Positions 33,259-42,815 of a stretch of 64,000 bases of DNA are shown here, one piece after another. Location: the NCBI RefSeq assembly GCF_014636295.1, contig NZ_BMEC01000008.1:62001-126000 (forward strand). Direction: 5' to 3'. The stretch comes from Marivirga lumbricoides (lineage in GTDB: Bacteria; Bacteroidota; Bacteroidia; Cytophagales; Cyclobacteriaceae). Position numbers and translations under genes: made by a program. Position 1 is the first letter of the stretch, and every line of letters starts with the position of its first letter. The notes beneath the pieces are model-generated. The model saw only the letters and a program-made list of their open reading frames with translations, was not told the origin of the DNA and did no database searches.

Positions 33259-35613
33259 AAAATGATTAAACTATTCCTTCAATTAATGTTAATGATATTA
33301 ATTGCTTGTACAGCAAACAGCGTATCTGCTCAAGAATTAACACAAACAATCAGAGGCAGAATAATTGATGCTGATTCCAAGTCTCCAGTTGCTTTTGCAA
33401 ACATTGTGGTAGTAGGTTCTCAACCTATTTTAGGAGCTAATTCTGATGTTGATGGCTATTTTAAAATTGAAAAAGTGCCTGTGGGTAGGGCAACTATTGG
33501 CATAAGCTATATAGGCTACGAAAACAAGGTGATACCAAATTTGGTAGTCATTTCGGGAAAAGAAACTGTGCTGGATGTTGAAATGAAAGAAACTTTTGAA
33601 ACATTAAACGAAGTTACAGTTTCCGCCAGACAGCATAAATCAGAAGTTAATAATGAAATGGCACAGGTTTCTTCCAGAAGCTTATCAGTGGAGGAGTCCA
33701 AACGTTATGCAGGAGGAATAGGTGATCCTGCAAGATTAGTTTCTTCCTTTGCAGGCGTAGGCTCTACCGGAGAGGGCAATAATGATATCATTGTAAGAGG
33801 GAACAACCCTCGCTTTATTCAGTGGAAGTTGGAAGGTACAGAGATTCCAAATCCAAATCATTTTTCACAGGAAGGCTTAACAGGAGGTCCTATAAATGCA
33901 TTAAACAGCCAAATGCTGGCAAATTCTGAATTTTATACTGGCGCGTTTGCTCCTGAATATGGAAATGCTTTATCTGGTATTTTCGATATGAGATTAAGAA
34001 AAGGTAACAGTGAAAAAAGGGAGCACTCTTTTTCTATTGGAGTGCTAGGAACTGATATTACTACAGAAGGACCTTTCAAAAAAGGAGGGAAAAGCAGCTA
34101 TTTAATTAATTACAGGTACTCCACACTTGCAATCATCAGCAGTTTAGGCTTTCTTGATTTTGGCGGTGTACCTAAATACCAGGATGTTTCATTTAAAATA
34201 TTCATTCCTACTGAAAAAGCCGGCACTTTTTCTTTCTTTGGTTTGGGCGGATTAAATAATATCAAATCCGAGTACGCTGACCCGGAAAATGAAGACATCA
34301 TCAATGAAGAATTTCAGCAAAGTGGGCAACTAGGTATAGCAGGGATCAATCACCTGATTAATCTCAACAAAAAAGCTTATATCAGCTCTACCCTTTCTTA
34401 CTCCAATAATGGCACCGAGTATAGCAGTGCCAGAATATACGACTCTTCTGCTCTTCAGGAAGATCAAAGCGCAAATACCAATAATAATATATTCCGTTTG
34501 AATACAAGTTTCAATTACAAACTTAATAACCGCCACCAATTTCAAATTGGGTCTGTCAATTCGCACTTTAGTTTTAATTTTAATAGCAGGTATTTTGACA
34601 GTGCTGCCGATCAATTTATTCAGGCACAAGATGTAGCAGGAACAGCCAGTTTATACCAATCATTTATTACCTGGAAATGGCGTGCTTCTGAAAAACTGAG
34701 CCTTGTTAATGGAATTCATAGCCAAAACACATCCCAAAATAATGAAATAACTTTTGAGCCAAGAAGCTCTTTACGTTACCAGTTACCTAAAGGACAAGCT
34801 ATTACCGCGGGCATTGGAATACATAGCAATATGAGTTCTCTTAGTAACTATTATACTATTGTTTATGATACGGAAGGTAATAAAACCACTCCAAATTCTT
34901 CCCTAAAACTTCTTAAAGCCAGGCATTATGTGATGGGATATGAAAACAAACTCTCCAAAAACCTATTTTTAAAGGTAGAGGGTTACTATCAGGATCTATA
35001 CGATATACCTGTGGAAAAAGGCAATAGCAGCTATTCACTGGTTAATCAAACTTATGAATTTTCAGACAGGATTTTAGTAAATGAAGGGAAAGGGAGAAAT
35101 ATCGGGCTTGAGTTGACACTTGAAAGGTATTTCTCTAACAACTATTACTTCCTTATAACCGGTTCCTTATTTGATTCAAAGTACAAAGCCAGTGATGATA
35201 AATGGAGAGATACCAGATTCAATGGAAATTATATAGCCAATGGCTTATTCGGTAAAGAATTTACCGTGGGTAAAAACAATAATAACATACTCGGCATTAA
35301 TTCAAAACTTAGTTTATTAGGTGCAAGAAGAATAATGGAGGTTGATTTGGATAAATCTGTAGAAGAGGGAACCGCTGTTTATGATGAATTAAACGCTTTT
35401 GCAAAAAGAGGAGAAGATATTTTCAGCTTAAATATCGCTATTAACTATCGCATTAATAAGCCTCAAGTAAGTCATGAATTTAAAATAGATATCCAAAATA
35501 TAACCAACAATACTTCAGTAATAGACTATTACTACAATGATGTGAACAAAAGTATAGAAGAAGTAGAACAGTTACCTATGTTACCTGTTTTGAGTTATAC
35601 CCTCAATTTTTAA
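33256..35613 (+). CDS. TonB-dependent outer-membrane receptor
   Basis: 785 residues. The signal ends NSVSAQ. A CarboxypepD_reg-like domain lies at about 28-118 (IRGRIIDADSKSPVAFANIVV). The plug lies at about 130-250 (VSSFAGVGSTGEGNNDIIVRGNNPRFIQWKLEG, EFYTGAFAPEYGNALSGIFDMRLRKG) and the barrel runs to the C-terminal YTLNF. It has no N-terminal STN domain; that is carried by the preceding protein. No SusD partner follows, so it is not a typical glycan-uptake pair. Substrate unknown, possibly a siderophore or peptide. Confidence 0.92.
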   Translation: MKMIKLFLQLMLMILIACTANSVSAQELTQTIRGRIIDADSKSPVAFANIVVVGSQPILGANSDVDGYFKIEKVPVGRATIGISYIGYENKVIPNLVVISGKETVLDVEMKETFETLNEVTVSARQHKSEVNNEMAQVSSRSLSVEESKRYAGGIGDPARLVSSFAGVGSTGEGNNDIIVRGNNPRFIQWKLEGTEIPNPNHFSQEGLTGGPINALNSQMLANSEFYTGAFAPEYGNALSGIFDMRLRKGNSEKREHSFSIGVLGTDITTEGPFKKGGKSSYLINYRYSTLAIISSLGFLDFGGVPKYQDVSFKIFIPTEKAGTFSFFGLGGLNNIKSEYADPENEDIINEEFQQSGQLGIAGINHLINLNKKAYISSTLSYSNNGTEYSSARIYDSSALQEDQSANTNNNIFRLNTSFNYKLNNRHQFQIGSVNSHFSFNFNSRYFDSAADQFIQAQDVAGTASLYQSFITWKWRASEKLSLVNGIHSQNTSQNNEITFEPRSSLRYQLPKGQAITAGIGIHSNMSSLSNYYTIVYDTEGNKTTPNSSLKLLKARHYVMGYENKLSKNLFLKVEGYYQDLYDIPVEKGNSSYSLVNQTYEFSDRILVNEGKGRNIGLELTLERYFSNNYYFLITGSLFDSKYKASDDKWRDTRFNGNYIANGLFGKEFTVGKNNNNILGINSKLSLLGARRIMEVDLDKSVEEGTAVYDELNAFAKRGEDIFSLNIAINYRINKPQVSHEFKIDIQNITNNTSVIDYYYNDVNKSIEEVEQLPMLPVLSYTLNF

Positions 35614-35630
35614 TCTTCTTTATAAGAGAG

Positions 35631-35858
35631 ATGAATAAATATATCCAACTCCGTAAAATTGCTGAAGTATTTCACATATATGGCATTAGCCTGGCAGGTA
35701 AAAATAGACATATTAACCTATACAATGACCTTAAAATGCAACACCTATTTGTAGTAGGATTAATTTTTGAACTGGAACTGGTTTCCCAAAAAGAATTAGA
35801 TGATATACATGTATCTTCTGTAGAAACCCCATGTCAAATTATTGAAAAGTTGGTTTGA
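35631..35858 (+). CDS. Small protein with acyl-carrier-protein-like pattern lacking the serine
   Basis: 75 residues. AGAGAG precedes the ATG, 17 bases after the receptor stop. INLYNDLKMQHLFVVGLIFELE followed by ELDDIHVSSVETPCQIIEKL lines up with the helix II-IV pattern of acyl carrier proteins, in which DSL carries the phosphopantetheine serine. Here that triplet is QHL, so no prosthetic group could attach. It might be a structural or regulatory ACP relative. The similarity is by eye only. Confidence 0.55.
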   Translation: MNKYIQLRKIAEVFHIYGISLAGKNRHINLYNDLKMQHLFVVGLIFELELVSQKELDDIHVSSVETPCQIIEKLV

Positions 35859-35942
35859 ACAAGAGAGAGGAAGCGCAATTCAGCATCCTCCCTCCTTCCT
35901 ATTTGTTAATTAACTAAAATCTAACAGACAAGAATATAATGC

Positions 35943-36329
35943 TCAAGGCTGATTTAACCAGGTAATAGCTTCTTCTCTTGAATTAAAGTTTTTCTTAGGC
36001 ATTCCACTCTCTTGAGCTACTCCATTAAGCTGTAATTCTGCCGCTTTTACCTTTTGTAACTCTGCGACTTTCTTCACACCTGCATTAGTAATTATTTGTT
36101 GTGCTTCGAGATGAATATCCCGCACTTCTCCGGGATGAATAGACATTTGAGTAACATCGGTTAAGAGAGTAAACCCCGGTTTTAGTATACCAACAGCTTT
36201 TTTACAATCTTCCAGATAGGAAGGAACATCATCAGGCGTTCTCCAGAATCCTACGATAGTTAAAAAAGCACGATTGCTAACAAGATCTAATCGAATTGTA
36301 TATTCCTTATTTTCTGCAATTGTGATCAT
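35943..36329 (-). CDS. Small STAS/SpoIIAA-like cytosolic protein
   Basis: 128 residues from the ATG at 36327-36329; the longer frame upstream reads as low-complexity hydrophobic residues and is unlikely. Alternating strands and helices: YTIRLDLVSNRAFLTIVGFW, VPSYLEDCKKAVGILKPGFTLLTDVTQM, then a helix QQIITNAGVKKVAELQ, ending SREEAITWLNQP. The pattern resembles STAS-like small proteins, as at 6396, without detectable close identity. Function unknown. Confidence 0.65.
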   Translation of the reverse strand: MITIAENKEYTIRLDLVSNRAFLTIVGFWRTPDDVPSYLEDCKKAVGILKPGFTLLTDVTQMSIHPGEVRDIHLEAQQIITNAGVKKVAELQKVKAAELQLNGVAQESGMPKKNFNSREEAITWLNQP

Positions 36330-36434
36330 TTTAAAAAGTTTGAGTAATGTGATTTGCAATAAAATGATTTTTAATAGGCACTTTTGTGTAAATACACCTA
36401 TTTCGACCATTCCACATAATTTATCGACAAGAAA

Positions 36435-36605
36435 ATGGAGGTTTTTTACATTGTTTTGGGCTTTTTGGGGTTTAGCGTATTCTTAGGCTATATCCGGCCT
36501 TGGTGGGTGCTTTGGTGGCACTCGGCTCCTAATCGTTTAAGAGTACTTAAATATTACGGTCTGCCATTTGTAGGTTTATTGGTTTTTTATCTTTTTGCAA
36601 AGTAA
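36435..36605 (+). CDS. Small two-segment membrane protein, 56 residues
   Basis: ATG at 36435, TAA at 36603-36605. Two hydrophobic segments (about 3-18 and 43-55) flank a Trp-rich loop RPWWVLWWHSAPNRLRVLKYYG. The conserved look of this loop, with RPWWVLWW, argues for a real gene. Its last 30 bases overlap the 3' end of the convergent methyltransferase gene. Function unknown. Confidence 0.7.
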   Translation: MEVFYIVLGFLGFSVFLGYIRPWWVLWWHSAPNRLRVLKYYGLPFVGLLVFYLFAK

Positions 36606-37781
36606 AAGCCGCTTGGATTCATCTTGCAAAGTACAGGCAAAAATGTAATACTCACCGCCATCTTTAATTCCCAATTTTTTCTTTAAATCAGCTACAGGCA
36701 TTGGGAAATTTCTGGTACTCAGGTTTACTTTCATATCGGGTAATATTTTTTTCAAAGCTTTTTTATTTACCTGAATGATTTCATGTAATAGAAAGCTTCT
36801 GCCGGGAAAATCTTTCAAAGTATCAGAGGCAGTAAAAAGTTGGGTATTGGGATGCAGCTTTTGAATAGCAAATGCTTTGGCCAATGCTTTAAAAAGTCCC
36901 GATTTCATTAGGGATGGAGAGGGCTCAAATATATATTTTTGAGGCATTGAATAGTGAACAATGGAGGTTTCCTCTTCTACCCTGTTTGCTTCAAAATGCT
37001 TCTTTACTTCTCCATCATCACTCAGTAAAACAGCCTTAATTGAAGGATTTGTTGTTTTCTCTTTTCGAAGATGAAATAAAAGTTCACGGACCTCACCTTT
37101 CCATTCCAGCACATACACATTCCTGACATAACCTTTCAAGTCTTCCACACCTTGGGAGATATCCAGCATGGGTGCTCCTTTCACCAGTAAATTCTCGCAT
37201 TTATTTAAAATATCCGGTAATAAAATGGTTAAATCCGGGCTGCAATCTTGCCAGCGAGATACCTTCTTCTGATTCTGATCTCTTCGGGCAGGATCTACAT
37301 AAATCCAATCGAAATGAACTCCTGTTTCCGCTAAGAACTGAGCTGCTTCCTGATGGTGTATGACAATATTTTTCTTTAGTTGCTGAAAATTATAGGCTGC
37401 CAGCTCACATAAATGAGTCTGCTGTTCTACGTAAATAACATTATCAAATTGTTGAGAAAGGTAGTAGGTATCAATACCAAAACCTCCACTGAGGTCTGCA
37501 AAATGCCTCCCTTTTACTAAAGATGCTTTAAATTTAGCTGTAGCTTCTGAGCTACACTGCTCCATTGAGAGAGCCGGGGGAAAAATAATTTCAGGATGAT
37601 TATACCATTCCGGCAATTTATCTTTTGCTTTTTTTCTGGCAGCTATTTGCTCTGCAATTTCTTTTATGGGCCAATCAGGAAATTGCTTAGCCCGTAAAAC
37701 CAAATGAGCAGGGTTCTCCTGCTCATTTTCTCTAACAAATTTTAATATTTCATTTAAAGATTTATGCTCTCTCAAAGCCAT
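36576..37781 (-). CDS. THUMP-like-domain class I SAM methyltransferase
   Basis: 401 residues. The N-terminal helical part runs to about 85, then the Rossmann domain with motif I FADLSGGFGIDTYYLS (about 93-108) and the catalytic-type motif DWIYVDPARRD near 158. The C-terminal THUMP-like domain has FLLHEIIQVNKKALKKILP and STRNFPMPVADLKKKLGI. Proteins of this build are predicted RNA methyltransferases; the target is unknown. The start overlaps the asd stop by 20 bases, so the two are coupled. Confidence 0.82.
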   Translation of the reverse strand: MALREHKSLNEILKFVRENEQENPAHLVLRAKQFPDWPIKEIAEQIAARKKAKDKLPEWYNHPEIIFPPALSMEQCSSEATAKFKASLVKGRHFADLSGGFGIDTYYLSQQFDNVIYVEQQTHLCELAAYNFQQLKKNIVIHHQEAAQFLAETGVHFDWIYVDPARRDQNQKKVSRWQDCSPDLTILLPDILNKCENLLVKGAPMLDISQGVEDLKGYVRNVYVLEWKGEVRELLFHLRKEKTTNPSIKAVLLSDDGEVKKHFEANRVEEETSIVHYSMPQKYIFEPSPSLMKSGLFKALAKAFAIQKLHPNTQLFTASDTLKDFPGRSFLLHEIIQVNKKALKKILPDMKVNLSTRNFPMPVADLKKKLGIKDGGEYYIFACTLQDESKRLLLCKKIKNQ

Positions 37782-38775
37782 AAGGGTGCACCAAGCTATG
37801 TTTCACCATATATTCTGCTATCTGAACGGCATTTGTAGCAGCTCCTTTTCTTAGGTTATCTGCTACAATCCACATATTTAGTGAGTTAGGGTGAGACTCG
37901 TCTCTTCTTAAACGACCCACAAAAACTTCATCCTTTCCATGTGCATTTAAAGGTAGAGGGTAGACATTATTTTTAGGATCATCCTGCAGCACTACACCAT
38001 CAGTATTACTGAGGAGCTTTTTCACTTCTGCTATGTCAAAATCTTTCTCAAAAGTAACGTTTACTGACTCTGAATGCCCTCCCATTACCGGTAAACGAAC
38101 ACAGGTAGCTGAGACACCGATAGAATCATCACTAAAGATTTTACGCGTTTCGTTCACCATCTTCATTTCCTCTTTAGTGTAATCGTTATCTAAAAACACA
38201 TCAATATGAGGAAGCGCATTCATATCTATTGGATGAGGATACACCTTCTTCGCCTCTTTTCCTGCTCTCTCATCCATCAGCTGATCAACAGCATCCTTTC
38301 CCGTTCCTGTCACAGACTGATAAGTAGAAACTACTATACGCTTAATTTTATATTTTTTATGTAAAGGAGCCAATGCTAATACCATTTGAATAGTAGAGCA
38401 ATTAGGATTAGCTATAATTCTATGATCTATTTTTAATTCCCCGGCATTTATCTCAGGAACAATTAATTTTATCCGCTCATTCATCCTCCAGGCAGAGCTG
38501 TTATCAACCACCACAGTGCCTATTTCACTGAATTTGGGAGCCCACTCTAATGAAGTTCCTCCTCCGGCAGAAAATAAAGCCAGGTCCGGTTTCGCTTCCA
38601 ATGTATCTTCTAAAGTAATTACTGTGTACTCCTTACCCTTAAAAGTCATCTTTTTACCTGCTGATTTGGCAGAGGCTACTAATAATAACTCATCGAAAGG
38701 AAAGTTTCTTTCTTCAAGAACTTTTAACATCTCGCCACCGACCAAACCAGTGGCTCCCACTACGGCAATTTTCAT
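37762..38775 (-). CDS. asd: Aspartate-semialdehyde dehydrogenase
   Basis: 337 residues. It reduces aspartyl phosphate to the semialdehyde, the shared step for Lys, Met and Thr. Rossmann motif GATGLVGGEML (8-18), SAGGGTSLEWA near 69-79, catalytic C126 in ANPNCSTIQ, and the His region VMGGHSESVNV near 240. Aspartate kinase, the preceding enzyme, is encoded at 48598. The downstream methyltransferase gene overlaps its 3' end. Confidence 0.94.
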   Translation of the reverse strand: MKIAVVGATGLVGGEMLKVLEERNFPFDELLLVASAKSAGKKMTFKGKEYTVITLEDTLEAKPDLALFSAGGGTSLEWAPKFSEIGTVVVDNSSAWRMNERIKLIVPEINAGELKIDHRIIANPNCSTIQMVLALAPLHKKYKIKRIVVSTYQSVTGTGKDAVDQLMDERAGKEAKKVYPHPIDMNALPHIDVFLDNDYTKEEMKMVNETRKIFSDDSIGVSATCVRLPVMGGHSESVNVTFEKDFDIAEVKKLLSNTDGVVLQDDPKNNVYPLPLNAHGKDEVFVGRLRRDESHPNSLNMWIVADNLRKGAATNAVQIAEYMVKHSLVHPYGFERA

Positions 38776-38896
38776 TTTATTAAATTTTAGTATACATTGG
38801 TAATAATTTCACCCGAAACTGAAATAGAACAATTCACTTTGAGAACTGTCTATTGCAAAAGTAAAATAATTTGATGAATAAGAACAGCAATTAATT

Positions 38897-41800
38897 ATGA
38901 CAATCAAAGGTTTATTGTCAATACTTCTAATTAACCTCCCATTTTCAACCAGCCTTGCACAAGTTGTAAAAGACGAATTTACAGATGGCAATTTTACTGA
39001 AAACCCTATATGGCAATCAACTCATGCTTCATTCAAAGTAAATGAAAATTTACAATTGCAGCTTGATTTTACGAGTGATAACCTAGAACCTGCTTATATT
39101 TCCACTTCTTTTGATTCAACTAATTTAGAGGACAAAGAATGGCGATTCGATATAAAGCTGGATTTTGCTCCATCAGCATCTAATAAAGTAGTAATCTACT
39201 TAGCAAGCAGCAATTCGAATCTACTCGATTTTAAAAATACAGGAAGTTTACAAGAAGGCTATTTTTTAGAAATTGGAGAGAATGGTTCTAATGATGCCGT
39301 TAGTTTATTTTACAGGAATGGAAGCTCTACAGAATTAATAGCACGAGGTATTGACGGACAGTTTTCAAATGCTTTTGAAGTAAGAATCAGGGTTAGAAGA
39401 GACGCAGAAGCAAACTGGGAAATTGCAGTAGCTGATTTTGGAAGCGAAAATTTTACAGTCACAGCTACTGGTACGGACAGTCAATTCAATATTGCAGAAA
39501 ACCTGGGTTTTATTTGCTATTTCACTTCCTCCAGAAAAAACAAATTTTACTTCGACAACGTCTATTTTGGTGATTTTATATTCGACACCACTCCTCCGGA
39601 AATTATTTCCAATACTGTTAAAAGCAGTAATTCATTGCAATTATTAGCCTCGGAGGCTATTGACCCGGCAACGGCAATCAATGCCAATTTTAGCCTAAGC
39701 CCGGGAAATATCATGCCTGAAAATGTAACTTTAAACCGTGATTCCATTTCTTTACAATTCGCTTCCAACTTTATAAGCGGAACTGAATATTTTCTTTCTG
39801 TAATTAATCTTTCGGATTTATCTGGAAACATTATGAAGGACTCTACAATCACTTTTTTGTACTTTGAGGTAGAGGAAGCTGAAGAAAGAGATATCGTTAT
39901 CAGTGAATTTTTCGCTGATCCTACTCCAACAATGGGATTACCGGAAGCGGAATTTGTAGAACTCTATAATCGATCAGATAAATACATATCTCTCGAAAAC
40001 TGGAAAATTTCAGATAATACCAGTTCAGAAGGGTTGCTCCCGGAATTTATCTTAGCCCCTCAGCAATTTGTGATTTTAACAGCTTCTTCATCTTTAGGAG
40101 ACTACCAGACATTCGGGCAAACTATCTCTCCTTCCAGATGGCCAGCACTAAACAATAGTGGAGATAGCATTACTATTTTTTCAAGCAAAAAAAAGGTAAT
40201 TGATGCACTCGCGTATACTTCAGAATGGTACCAGGACGAAGAAAAAGCAGAAGGAGGTTATTCCTTAGAGCTAATTAATCCCAACTTAAATTGCTTTGAT
40301 GCCAGCAATTGGATTGCCTCAGAAAGTGCAAATGGTGGAACACCCGGAAATATTAATAGTGTAAATAATGCTAGTTTCACTGGTACTGCTCCTAAAATCA
40401 CAAATTTTAATATCTCCGGAAAAGACAGTCTGACAATTATTTTTGATAAATCAATGGATTTAAATTCATTAGAAATTGCTACTTATAGCATTAATCCAGC
40501 CCTTGCAGTTGAAGAAATTATTGTTTCTCCGGAAGAACAAAATAGAGTGCTATTGATTTTATCTGATGGATTTATCGTAGGAGAAACCTATACTGTTTCA
40601 GTTAATAGTGTGGTTGATTGTAATGGTAACTCTGCTGAAAACCTCTCATTTGAGTTTATATTTGACAATGTAGCTCCTGCTGTATCTGAATTAATCTTTT
40701 TGTCCGATAGTATTTTACTTATTCAGTTTGATGAGCCATTGGAAATTAATTCTGCTGAAGATATAGAACATTTTAATCTTTCGCCTGAAACAATTATCAA
40801 TGAAGCAACTCTTTTCAGTAAAAATGAAATAATATTAGTTTTCAGAAAAGCGCTTGTACAAGATCAACAATATGATCTTACTATTTCGGGAGTGGCTGAT
40901 GTGTTTGGAAATACTATCATAAATAATACAAGCTCATTCATTTTTAAAGCCCCTCTTCAGGCAGGTTTCAATGACTTACTCATCACTGAAGTTATGGCCA
41001 AGCCTATTCCTGATCAGGTTTTGCCAAATGCAGAATATTTCGAAATATATAATACCACTAATCGAACAATTTCATTATCAGGATTAAAATACAGCGACTC
41101 AAGAGATACACTTGAGTTAGGTTTAGACTATATTAAGCCGAACGAGTATTTAATTGTATGTCCTAATTCTAATATCCACTTTTTTAAGCCCTATGGCAGA
41201 GTTATGGGAATAAGTCCATGGCTCAACTTAAATAATTCTGGTGATGAATTAAGCCTCTATACTTCAGGTTTTCAAACTATTCATCAGGTCTTCTACAATG
41301 ATTCATGGTATAAAGAAGATTTTAAGAAAGAAGAGGGTGGCTGGTCTCTGGAAATGATAGACACAAACAACCCGTGTGAAGGGTTTTCAAACTGGACTGC
41401 TTCCAGAGCTAAAATAAAAGGGACTCCCGGTGCTGAAAATTCTGTCAAAGAAGATAACAGGGACTCCTTCGGCCCGGAAATTGAAAAAGCTTTTGCACCC
41501 TCAGAAACTGTAGTGATTGTTTATTTTAATGAACCAATAAATCCGGAAAAACTTAGAGTTGATCAATTCTCTATTGAACCACTTATACCAATTTTCCAAG
41601 TAAATATGGTCTCCTCCAAAGTAATTCGAATAGAACTGGAGGAGAACATAAAACTTAAAACTGCTTATACACTCTCTGCCAATAATTTGACCGACTGTGC
41701 CGGTAATATTATTGATGCGGAAAATAGTGTGACTTTTTCTCTAGTGGAAGAAGCCATCCAGAATGATATTGTGTTAAATGAAATTTTATATGACCCACGT

Positions 41801-42583
41801 AGAGGAGGCGTAGATTTTATAGAGCTTTACAATCGATCAGATAAATACATCAACCTTAGGAATTGGCTATTGAAAGGCCCAACTGGAGAAGTTGTACCTT
41901 TCCCTGATGACAATATAGTAATGGCTCCGGGAGACATTTTAGCAATTACCACTGATGTCACAACCCTGGTGGCCCAATATCCTAATTCCGCTCAACAAGA
42001 AAATATAGTGTCTGCTGATTTACCCGCCTTTCCTAATAAATATGGGAGGGCAGAAATAATTTCAGCATCAGGAAATCTGAAAGAGTCTTTTAACTACTCA
42101 GATGATCTTCATGTCCCCTTCCTTCGCACTGTAGATGGTGTCTCTTTGGAAAGAATTTCACCTGAAGCTGCAATTGAAGCTGCAGATTCATGGGTATCTG
42201 CAGCTTCAGCATCAGGCTATGCCACACCAGGTGCAATAAACTCCCGATTAACGGATGAAAATATCAGCTTTGGAACTGTAAAGGCTAATCCTAAAACTTT
42301 TGCTCATAATGCTCCCGGAAGGAATTATACGCTTATTAATTATGAGATAGAAGATGCTGGAAATCTTGCTACAATAAAAGTTTTTGATGTGAGTGGTACT
42401 CTTATTAAAACTTTAGCGAATAACGAAACATTAAATACTACTGGTTTTTACCGCTGGGATGGAGATGATGACCAAGGACGAAAAGTACGTACAGGCTATT
42501 ATGTCATCTATTTTGAACTGTTTTCCGGTAATGGCAATACGCAGGTTATTAAAGAGCGAGTAGCCGTGGGTGCCAACTTTTAA
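38897..42583 (+). CDS. Large secreted lamin-tail/Ig-like surface protein
   Basis: 1228 residues. The signal ends FSTSLAQ. An N-terminal concanavalin-like part (about 25-225) is followed by alternating bacterial Ig-like domains and three lamin-tail domains. The lamin-tail cores are near residues 333 (IVISEFFADP), 694 (LLITEVMAKP) and 955 (IVLNEILYDP). Two share ELYNRSDKYI and even 20 identical bases. The C-terminal 90 residues (TIKVFDVSGTLIKTL, FYRWDGDDDQGRKVRTGYYVIYF) resemble a FlgD-type Ig or type IX secretion sorting domain. Probably exported to the cell surface. Specific function unknown. Confidence 0.85.
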   Translation: MTIKGLLSILLINLPFSTSLAQVVKDEFTDGNFTENPIWQSTHASFKVNENLQLQLDFTSDNLEPAYISTSFDSTNLEDKEWRFDIKLDFAPSASNKVVIYLASSNSNLLDFKNTGSLQEGYFLEIGENGSNDAVSLFYRNGSSTELIARGIDGQFSNAFEVRIRVRRDAEANWEIAVADFGSENFTVTATGTDSQFNIAENLGFICYFTSSRKNKFYFDNVYFGDFIFDTTPPEIISNTVKSSNSLQLLASEAIDPATAINANFSLSPGNIMPENVTLNRDSISLQFASNFISGTEYFLSVINLSDLSGNIMKDSTITFLYFEVEEAEERDIVISEFFADPTPTMGLPEAEFVELYNRSDKYISLENWKISDNTSSEGLLPEFILAPQQFVILTASSSLGDYQTFGQTISPSRWPALNNSGDSITIFSSKKKVIDALAYTSEWYQDEEKAEGGYSLELINPNLNCFDASNWIASESANGGTPGNINSVNNASFTGTAPKITNFNISGKDSLTIIFDKSMDLNSLEIATYSINPALAVEEIIVSPEEQNRVLLILSDGFIVGETYTVSVNSVVDCNGNSAENLSFEFIFDNVAPAVSELIFLSDSILLIQFDEPLEINSAEDIEHFNLSPETIINEATLFSKNEIILVFRKALVQDQQYDLTISGVADVFGNTIINNTSSFIFKAPLQAGFNDLLITEVMAKPIPDQVLPNAEYFEIYNTTNRTISLSGLKYSDSRDTLELGLDYIKPNEYLIVCPNSNIHFFKPYGRVMGISPWLNLNNSGDELSLYTSGFQTIHQVFYNDSWYKEDFKKEEGGWSLEMIDTNNPCEGFSNWTASRAKIKGTPGAENSVKEDNRDSFGPEIEKAFAPSETVVIVYFNEPINPEKLRVDQFSIEPLIPIFQVNMVSSKVIRIELEENIKLKTAYTLSANNLTDCAGNIIDAENSVTFSLVEEAIQNDIVLNEILYDPRRGGVDFIELYNRSDKYINLRNWLLKGPTGEVVPFPDDNIVMAPGDILAITTDVTTLVAQYPNSAQQENIVSADLPAFPNKYGRAEIISASGNLKESFNYSDDLHVPFLRTVDGVSLERISPEAAIEAADSWVSAASASGYATPGAINSRLTDENISFGTVKANPKTFAHNAPGRNYTLINYEIEDAGNLATIKVFDVSGTLIKTLANNETLNTTGFYRWDGDDDQGRKVRTGYYVIYFELFSGNGNTQVIKERVAVGANF

Positions 42584-42702
42584 ACTATTTTTACAACCCT
42601 TCCAACCTTTGCCACAATTCCTGTGTCATTGAAAGTATAAGGTTTTGGTTGAAATCTTTCTGTGAATGGCTGGTTACCGTTCATAGTTTTATGGTTGTAG
42701 GC

Positions 42703-42732
42703 GAAAAGGGTAGCTCTTATGCTACCCTTTTC
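42703..42732. terminator. Hairpin after the lamin-tail gene
   Basis: GAAAAGGGTAGC pairs perfectly with GCTACCCTTTTC (12 bp, 6-base loop), followed by TGTTTTCC. It lies 120 bases past the stop of the lamin-tail gene. Confidence 0.65.
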
Positions 42733-42756
42733 TGTTTTCCGGTTATTATTTTTAGG

Positions 42757-42790
42757 CAAAAAAATAGCCGAAGACATCTGCCTTCGGCTA
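42757..42790 (-). terminator. Terminator of the CocE-type hydrolase gene
   Basis: Leftward, TAGCCGAAG pairs with CTTCGGCTA (9 bp, 8-base loop) followed by seven T. It sits 26 bases past the stop at 42816. Confidence 0.85.
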
Positions 42791-42815
42791 CTGAAATGAA
42801 AATGAATTAGCAATT

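Noticed and set aside
35943-36410. Longer form of the STAS-like protein with 27 extra residues
   Set aside because: The extra part is hydrophobic low-complexity translation of an A/T-rich leader; the internal ATG at 36329 starts the folded domain.
42580-42813. Minus-strand 77-codon frame between the lamin-tail gene and the CocE-type gene
   Set aside because: It spans two terminator hairpins, has no family pattern and is best seen as non-coding.
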